Assembly (NCBI GenBank): GCA_030077755.1
Contig: JAQJZZ010000004.1
Location: forward strand, 868,001-932,000
Direction: 5' to 3'
From: Filosporella fistucella
Lineage: Eukaryota; Ascomycota; Leotiomycetes; Helotiales
DNA length: 64,000 nt
Position 1 is the stretch's first letter. Each line of letters begins with the position of its first letter. Positions 57,347 through 64,000 of the stretch are shown piece by piece. Under the pieces are notes generated by a model that searched no databases, had not been told where the DNA came from, and was given only the letters and a program-made list of their open reading frames with translations. The position numbers were made by a program, and so were the translations under genes.

Positions 57347-60098
57347 ATGATGCGAAACAAGACATCCTCGTCGTTGCAGAAGACGTACGATGAATGCTAC
57401 TTAATATGTTCAACAGCCGTGTACTTTGAAGGACAGGTTAGTACCCGTCAGAATTCGCAGACATTTCATAAAATTGAGGCCAAATGGGAGACAAAGGGCA
57501 TATGCTGATCGTTGGGGATCATAGGGAAATGAAGCTGAGGCTTTACGATCATGGCGCTCTGCACTCGACCAGATCTACTACCACAATGCGTATCGCGTTC
57601 CAGCAGGATATATACCACGTTCTGAAACGGAGAAGGCTTTGAAGGATAGTTTGCGCGATATGGAGATGCAGTGTAAGGAAAGGGTCGACTTGTTAGAGGC
57701 ATTGAAACAATCCAGGCAAGAGAAGGCTGCATCAGAGTCACCACCAGAAGAATCAACTGGCAGGATCAGCAAATCCTCCTCGAGAACCCCAAGACATAGC
57801 TCAGAAACGGAACACAATGAGAAAGGTTTCATTGGAAATGGTACTATTCCTGCTGTCAACTATCCAGACCTCTCACGACCTGGACCTCCTTTACCACAAC
57901 GACCGTCGTTGATGACAAAGAATAGTTCTGAGCGTGCTGTTGTAGGAAGTAGATCTTCGTATGATGCCTTACCATCCTCCCGTTTCGAATCTTCTTCTTC
58001 ATCTAGAACCATAACACCATCTCAATCGGCAACTTTGGCACCACCAATGAAGAAGACATCTCGGAGTCCTAGTCCTGACAAAGGTAGGACTATGCTTCAA
58101 ACCCTAAGATCAGGTGACAGAAGTGGAAGGAAACCAAGTCCGCGTGCCCCAAGAACATCAGGTGCGAGAAGAGAAAATCCGGTTACAAATAAAGCTGCTT
58201 CTTTGGCCTGGCAGTCTGTTGGGCGATCGTCGAAAGAGAGGCTTGGGCGTAGCCTGGATTTAGATGCTGATAATAGCTCCACGACACTCCCAGAGGCGGG
58301 TCGTAAAGATGTTGCCAGCGACTCCACAGCCCGGGCAGGATCTGGACAGAATGTCAGATACGACTACAAAACAAGGACCCTGATCCATGAAAGCCATTCA
58401 CATCCGTCAGGCTCTAGTGCGCCAGATCTTCTTACTGGGAAGGGAGATCTGTATAGTGCTTCAAGCCGGTCAAATGCATATCCATTTCCTCCAACGGACC
58501 CTGGTCAGCCTGGCGCTGTTTCGAGATCTATGCTTTCTCCTGAAGCTTTACAGGACCTAATCGATAGTGACCCTCCTACGCCTGGAGCCACAGAACAGGC
58601 CAGGACGAAGAAACAACCACCGCCGCCTCCACCACATTCAAAATCTCCTGCTAAATTTGAGCCTCTTTCATATCCGACATATCTCAAAGAATACCCCGAG
58701 ACTAGCGCGAGGAAATCCAAAGCCGAGACAGAATTACCACTTCGACGCCGGCCAGCTACGAAGGAAGGTGTAGAAGCGGACGACTCTTCTACTAGATTGG
58801 CCAGGAAGCCCGTGGCGAACTCGTCTTCACCTCGACACCGAGATCGGCATTTGGAAAAAGATGCAGCTAGAAGAGTGCATAGAAAGAAGCCAGCGGATGA
58901 GGAGCATTCGTCACAGAGTGTGGATGATGACACTAATAGTAGTGGGAACCAAGCACCGCGCTCAAAGAGACGGCCAAAGCAGAAGCAAAAAGAAGCAGAA
59001 ATTCTAGCTGATCCAGTAACACCAACTTCTGAAGACTCCGAAGCTTCAGTCGATGCGGTAAAAAGTGCTTGGGATGAGAAGGTTAAGCAGCTCATGAAAA
59101 ACCTGCCTAGAGGAGTTGATGAGGGGGCAGCGAAACAGATCTTCAATGAAATTGTTGTGAAAGGGGATGAGGTACATTGGGACGACGTAGCAGGATTGGA
59201 TATTGCCAAGAAGGCTCTCAAAGAAGCAGTTGTCTACCCCTTCCTTCGCCCAGATCTGTTTATGGGGCTCCGCGAACCAGCTCGAGGAATGCTTCTGTTT
59301 GGGCCGCCTGGAACTGGAAAAACAATGTTGGCGAGAGCTGTTGCGACTGAGTCTAAGTCTACGTTTTTTTCGATATCTGCCAGCAGTTTGACTAGTAAAT
59401 ATCTCGGAGAGTCCGAGAAGCTTGTCCGAGCGTTGTTCTCTTTGGCTAAGGCTTTGGCACCAAGCATCATCTTTGTGGATGAGATCGACTCACTATTGTC
59501 TTCGCGGTCTGGATCAGGGGAGCATGAGGCCACGAGACGCATCAAGACGGAATTCTTGATACAATGGAGTGACTTGCAACGTGCGGCAGCGGGACGGGAG
59601 CAAAGCGAGAAAGAGAAGGAGAGAGGGGACGCTAGCCGTGTTCTTGTTCTTGCTGCTACTAATCTTCCTTGGGCTATCGATGAAGCTGCTAGGCGACGCT
59701 TTGTTAGGAGACAATACATTCCGTTACCAGAGGATGAGACGAGAGCCACTCAATTGCGTACCCTTCTGGGACACCAAAAACATAGTCTTGAAGAGGACGA
59801 TATACAAAGACTAGTGGAGCTCACAGATGGTACGCTACTTTCTCAATGGTTAACTGTTTATGCTAACGACCAAGTAGGCTTCTCCGGATCTGATATCACA
59901 GCTCTCGCCAAAGACGCAGCAATGGGACCGCTACGATCGTTGGGTGAGGCTCTTCTCCACATGTCAATGGATGAGATTCGACCCATCCAATTTGTAGATT
60001 TCGAAGCCAGTCTAATCAATATTCGCCCGAGTGTGAGCAAGCAAGGTCTCAAGGAATTCGAGGACTGGGCAAAGGAATTTGGTGAGAGAGGGGGCTAG
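57347..60098 (+). CDS. MIT-domain AAA ATPase of the Sap1/Yta6 (spastin/fidgetin-like) type
   Basis: Hexameric AAA ATPase of the meiotic clade. Three exons: 57347-57436, 57525-59829, 59878-60098, with introns of 88 and 48 nt; 871 aa. The N-terminal MIT-like helical domain (about 8-85) crosses intron 1 ([30 protein letters not shown]). A 400-residue Ser/Pro/Lys-rich linker with a PPPPPP run follows. The AAA core starts at [16 protein letters not shown]; Walker A GPPGTGKT begins at G623, Walker B ends in D682-E683 ([11 protein letters not shown]), and the arginine-finger region reads [15 protein letters not shown]. The sequence around [16 protein letters not shown] and the [16 protein letters not shown] block match yeast Sap1/Yta6 best. 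Role in these proteins is not firmly known; spastin relatives sever microtubules. Intron 2 is 48 nt and stop-free. Confidence 0.93.
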
Positions 60099-60679
60099 GT
60101 GTATGAGTTGCTCTTTTCGTAATGGTTTTAGGGATAATGGGCCCGGCTGGGTGGGTTGGTAGGATAGGGATGGAAATTGGGAAGGATATCTATAGCAGCG
60201 GATACCGTTCTGAAATAGCATTTGGAAAGAGTACCAATGCATATGTTATGATTGCTCACGTTGTTAACACTGTATTTCTTCCTTGCTGTGATAATTTGGC
60301 CTAATATTGTAGATGTTGAGCTGGATTGAGACCCTGAATTGCTTGTGAGTATTGACTTTTTAGCTTTGGCTGTTGAACGTAAAAGTAAGAATCAAAGGTT
60401 TCGTTATTACATTTCGCATTGACTCGACTTTGGAAAATTTTGATGTCATGATTCCGTTCCTATACATGGGCTAGGAGTCCTCCTCCAGGCTTTCTTCTCC
60501 TGCGATTGGAGTTCGTAGATATATGGTAAATATAGCAGTTCAACCATCATAGATACTCTACACTCTGCATACGCCTCGCAATGCATTCATATCATACAAC
60601 CACACTCAATACACAACCCACCCAGAACGCCATATCTAATCTCATTCCTCAAAATATATACCTCTCCCTCTTCTGTCAC
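60099..60679. other. Convergent intergenic region between AAA ATPase and uS17m genes
   Basis: About 0.58 kb of 3' flanks from two converging genes. CA-rich and pyrimidine-rich toward the right. No gene seen. Confidence 0.5.
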
Positions 60680-61250
60680 TCACGCCAAATCCTTCACCCG
60701 CCCCGCCTCTTCCCTCGCCTCTTGTACCCCATCTAATACCTCATCTTCACTCTTCACCTCACTCCTCGCCGCCATTCTTCTCTTCTCTTTCGCCTCTCTC
60801 TTTTTCTGTCGTTCCGCTAACCGTTCTTCTTCTGTTGGGATGGGTGGACGAGCTTCAATGGGCTCGCCGAACGGAGCAATAATGCTGTTTACGACGTGGT
60901 GGACACGTTTGGAAGCGCGCCAGCCGGAGGAGATAGAGATGATGTCGCCTGTTCTGAGGGAGGTAGAGGGGTCGTGGACGAGGAGATGTTGGCGGTGATT
61001 GAAATGCTGGAGGGGAGGTTAGTATATTTTGTGAAATGAGCCTATGGCATTGAGAAATTTTGGGATTGTTTGTTTCCCAGACAAAACCAGACCGTGGTTT
61101 TGAAAATAGAGGATCACGAACCTTCCTAATATGATTATTCCACTTCTGTACCCCAATTCTAACTTTCACAGTCTTCTGCATCAGACCTGCCGAGACCACT
61201 ACAGCGTTGATCTGCCGCGACGCGGAAGCAGCTACTTTTTGTGCAGACAT
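60680..61250 (-). CDS. Mitochondrial small ribosomal subunit protein uS17m
   Basis: Ribosomal protein S17 of the mitochondrial 37S/small subunit, 151 aa. Two exons: 61250-61122 and 61006-60680, with a 115-nt intron (GTTCGT...CTCCAG). Exon 1 encodes NAVVVSAGLMQKTVKVRIGVQKWNNHIRK and exon 2 continues with HFNHRQHLLVHDPSTSLRTGDIISISSGWRASKRVHHVV, together the OB-fold of uS17. A C-terminal charged, Glu/Lys/Arg-rich helical tail of about 60 residues extends beyond the bacterial length, as in other fungal uS17m. The short N-terminus (MSAQKVAASASRQ) may be part of the targeting signal. Confidence 0.9.
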
Positions 61251-61838
61251 CGTTGCTGTACGCTCAATTGAGAATTTCGGAAGAGATGCACGGGGGACAG
61301 CGTGGGAATCGTGGAACGTGTGAGCAGGGTGGAAGTTTAGGGATGGGTGCATATCGTGAGATAAATTTGTCGGGGTGGGTTGATCCGGGCCGGTGCACGT
61401 GATGTATCGTAGAGTTCTATATTGAGAGAACTTCTCTCATTGTGATAATTTCTATGCTTGTGGAAGCTACTGATAAATGAATGAGCTTCAATATGCCAGT
61501 TGACCCGCTTTGATGCCGCGAGTGAGAGCAACTGCTTATATTTGATAGTAGGCCTATACTGATGCACAATTATCCTTCCCTCTTCCTAACTTCCAATTGA
61601 GCTTTTTGCTCAACATCTGCCTAGAGTGTTGATCTGTTTTCATTGTTTCGAATGCTGGTGCTCCTTCTAATTATGTTTGGGCAGGTTTACTTTATCCTTT
61701 AATTCCTCTCTGTCCGAAAACCGAGTCAGACGAAATTGCAGCTTTGACTTGAACATTAATGTCTTTGCCAAAGTAGTGTAATATTTTCAGTCTATCTGAG
61801 TCTAAATCTATCTATTCTATTTGATAATTTAAGAATGT
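61251..61838. other. uS17m upstream region and alpha-glucosidase 3' flank
   Basis: About 0.6 kb containing the uS17m promoter to the left and the glucosidase 3' flank to the right. No gene seen. Confidence 0.5.
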
Positions 61839-63777
61839 TCAAACCAACATTGCTACAGCTTCGAACGGTCCCAGTCTCATAGTACTCCCCTCAAGATCCT
61901 TCACATCCCTCCCATAACTACTCAACACCACCCCCTTAACTTTCAATCCCTCCCACTGCCATAGGACCTCGTCTTTCGAAAAGTTACAAGCCACCATTAC
62001 AGTCTTTTCCTCCGCTCTCCGTTTATACGCAAAGATCTTCTCATTCTCCTCATCTAAGAGCTCGAAATCACCGTATACAAGCACATCTTTATATTGCTTT
62101 CGTACAGCTAACATCCTTTTCCAGTAATTAAAGATCGATTTTGGGTCTTGGAGCTGAGACTCAGCGTTTATGGATGTGTAGTTGGGATTGGCAGACATCC
62201 AGGGTTTAGTGTCTGGAGATGTGAATCCGCTGTTCGGTGCTGAGGACCATTGCATAGGTGTACGGGCTGAATCTCGAGCTTTCTTGGCGTATTCACCCAT
62301 TGCTTCCTTCAACTTGGCCGGGTCTTTGGTTTTGGAATTCAGAACGCTATTGAGTATTAGCTCGTGACTATTTCCGAGGGTTTTTGTACTTGAAGCGCAG
62401 ATACATACTTCCAGTGATTCAAAGTCATCAAATCTCTGTATTCCTCTATCGGCCACTCTGTCGGCACATTACACATGCCAATTTCCTGTCCTTGATACAC
62501 AAATGGTGTTCCAGCTTGGCATCCTAGGAACGTAGCTAGCATCTTCGAGCTCTGAACTCGATATTCTGGCTCGTCAGAGGCGAAGCGTGAAATAGAGCGC
62601 GGCTGATCGTGGTTCTCAAGGTAGAGAGCATTCCAGCCATTATTGGCATACATGAACGTCTGCATGATATTGAAAATATCTTTCAACTTTGACAGCGGCC
62701 ATTGCTGTTTTTGGAGAATGAACTGATCACCGCCAACTTCGTGATCAACACTCACACTGTACTTTCGTCAATACCTGCTTCTCACTAACGTTAAAGGAAA
62801 CAGCAACTTACTGGGCAAATTGAAAGATCATAGCCAATTCACCTCTTTCGAATCCAACGCTTTTTATCACTTCCTTAGGATCATGTACAAATGGCATCTC
62901 CCCCACACTAAAAGCATCATACTCCCTCAAAATATCTCCCAACCCCTTCAAATACTCATGTAATCTCGGTCCAGCAGCAAACCAAGGGCTTCCATCCTCG
63001 AATTCCACATCCCTTCCCTCAACAACAGCATCCGGGAAACTTTGATCTTTGGAGATAAAGTTGATAACATCCATTCTGAAACCAGCGACTCCGCGATCAA
63101 GCCAGAAACGTACTATATCGTGCACAGCGGCGCGAACAGCGGGATTATCCCAGTTGAGATCCGGTTGCTCGGTTGCGTAGAGATGGAGATAGTATTCTTG
63201 AGTAGTTTCGTCCCATGCCCAGGCACTGCCTTGGAAACATTGATGCCAATTATTTGGAGGGAGCCGGGTGCCATCTTCTGCGTATCTTGCTGGACGCCAG
63301 ATGTACCAGTCGCGGAAGGGATTCGATTTTGAGGAGCGAGATTGGAGGAACCACTGGCATGGAAATTAAAATCAAGTACGAATTGAATGAAACATGTGAC
63401 TGGGAAACAAAAATAAATGGAGGAGTAAATACCTCATGCTGATCACTCGTATGATTAACCACCAAATCCATAATCAATTTCATACCTTTCTTCCCTAACT
63501 CCTTAATCAACTCGTCAACCTGTCCTAGATCGCCATACTGCGCATCAATAGTCCTATAATCCGAGACATCATAACCCATATCCACCTGCGGTGACTTCAA
63601 AATTGGAGACAGCCATACACAATCTACACCTAGATTATGCAGATAATCTACTTTGGAGATAATGCCGGCGAGATCGCCAATGCCGTCGTTATTGGTGTCT
63701 AGGAAAGAGGATGGGTAGATTTGATAGACGGAGACTTCTTTCCACCATGCTGCGTTTGGGGGTGGGAGGGATGGCAT
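61839..63777 (-). CDS. GH13 alpha-glucosidase (oligo-1,6-glucosidase / isomaltase type)
   Basis: Hydrolyses terminal alpha-glucosidic bonds in short sugars, in the cytosol (no signal peptide). Four exons: 63777-63433, 63353-62812, 62756-62409, 62346-61839, with introns of 79, 55 and 62 nt; 580 aa, typical of fungal maltase/isomaltase. The start MPSLPPPNAAWWKEVSVYQIYP is conserved. Catalytic triad: Asp210 in GFRMDVINF (nucleophile), Glu267 in VGEMPF (acid/base), Asp345 in ENHDQPR. Other GH13 markers are DLVVNHTSDQHEWF across intron 1 and ARTPMQWSS. The residue after the nucleophile is Val (V211): in yeasts Val here is typical of isomaltase and Thr of maltase, so an alpha-1,6 preference is inferred. 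The last residues form the all-beta C-terminal domain. Confidence 0.95.
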
Positions 63778-64000
63778 TTTGGGAGGCGAGGTTGAGGGAG
63801 ATTATGATTGTAGAGGAATTCGAGATTTAGATTTGGGATCTTATTTATGTTCAAGTCTCATAAGTGAGGAGGCAGAGAGGACGAGTGAGGTAAGTCGCGA
63901 TAATTCTCGCCAAATCTTTGGTACGTCACTGGACTTCTCTTACTCCATTATTCTGGGACGGATCGTGATAGGAGGAGATTAATATTTAAGAATCTTTGTG
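63778..64000. promoter_or_regulatory. Upstream region of the alpha-glucosidase gene (window end)
   Basis: The remaining 223 bp upstream of the glucosidase start codon. No coding support; promoter by position only. Confidence 0.5.

Noticed and set aside
58505..59221. Long minus-strand open frame inside the AAA ATPase gene
   Set aside because: It lies wholly antisense to a well-supported conserved gene and has low-complexity composition; it is a shadow of the real coding frame.
1..64000. CRISPR arrays, transposases or long terminal repeats
   Set aside because: No regularly spaced repeats, transposase or reverse-transcriptase motifs were seen; the sequence is fungal nuclear in character.

Overview
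This 64 kb window looks like a nuclear chromosome segment of a filamentous ascomycete (Pezizomycotina), probably a Leotiomycetes/Helotiales-type fungus. Evidence: genes are closely packed on both strands, have short GT-AG introns (about 40-120 nt) and CTAAY/CTGAC-like branch sites, and belong to fungal-restricted families (DIM-2-like DNA methyltransferase, Mtf2, VID27, HET-type proteins, OrsD-type zinc-finger regulator). The class assignment is inferred from protein flavour; no phylogeny was possible.

Layout: 0.5-3.0 kb, RasGAP (-). 3.0-8.2 kb, a long gene-free, repeat-spotted stretch. 8.2-8.9 kb, a relic of a HET-type incompatibility protein (-). 9.2-13.2 kb, a GNAT acetyltransferase and a NYN-domain protein (both -). 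14.0 kb, a 53-aa spliced gene (+). 15.0-19.6 kb, a 1505-aa DIM-2-like cytosine-5 DNA methyltransferase (+). 19.6-22.7 kb, mostly empty, with one tentative spliced gene. 22.9-27.1 kb, a divergent Mtf2-like (-) and CMR1 (+) pair. 27.9-32.4 kb, ATG26 sterol glucosyltransferase (+). 33.2-35.8 kb, VID27 (-). 36.5-41.4 kb, FSH1-type hydrolase (-), aldo-keto reductase (+), GMC oxidoreductase (-). 42.1-47.6 kb, divergent COG6 (-) and ATG9 (+). 49.2-50.5 kb, mitoferrin (+, 8 exons). 52.6-56.2 kb, divergent SDR (-) and OrsD-type regulator (+). 57.3-60.1 kb, MIT-AAA ATPase of the Sap1/Yta6 type (+). 60.7-61.3 kb, mitochondrial ribosomal protein uS17m (-). 61.8-63.8 kb, GH13 alpha-glucosidase (-).

Most genes are independent housekeeping loci. 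The notable groupings are membrane-trafficking/autophagy genes (ATG26, COG6, ATG9; COG6 and ATG9 share a 483-bp intergenic promoter), an oxidoreductase neighbourhood (FSH1, AKR, GMC) and a divergent SDR/regulator pair. Exon boundaries were worked out by hand from reading frame, splice consensus and family conservation; the frame adds up exactly for every multi-exon model given. I did not find a clear transposon, CRISPR array or functional tRNA, and I do not see an unambiguous new biological system; the most novel items are the small or tentative genes and the degenerate loci listed in the findings.
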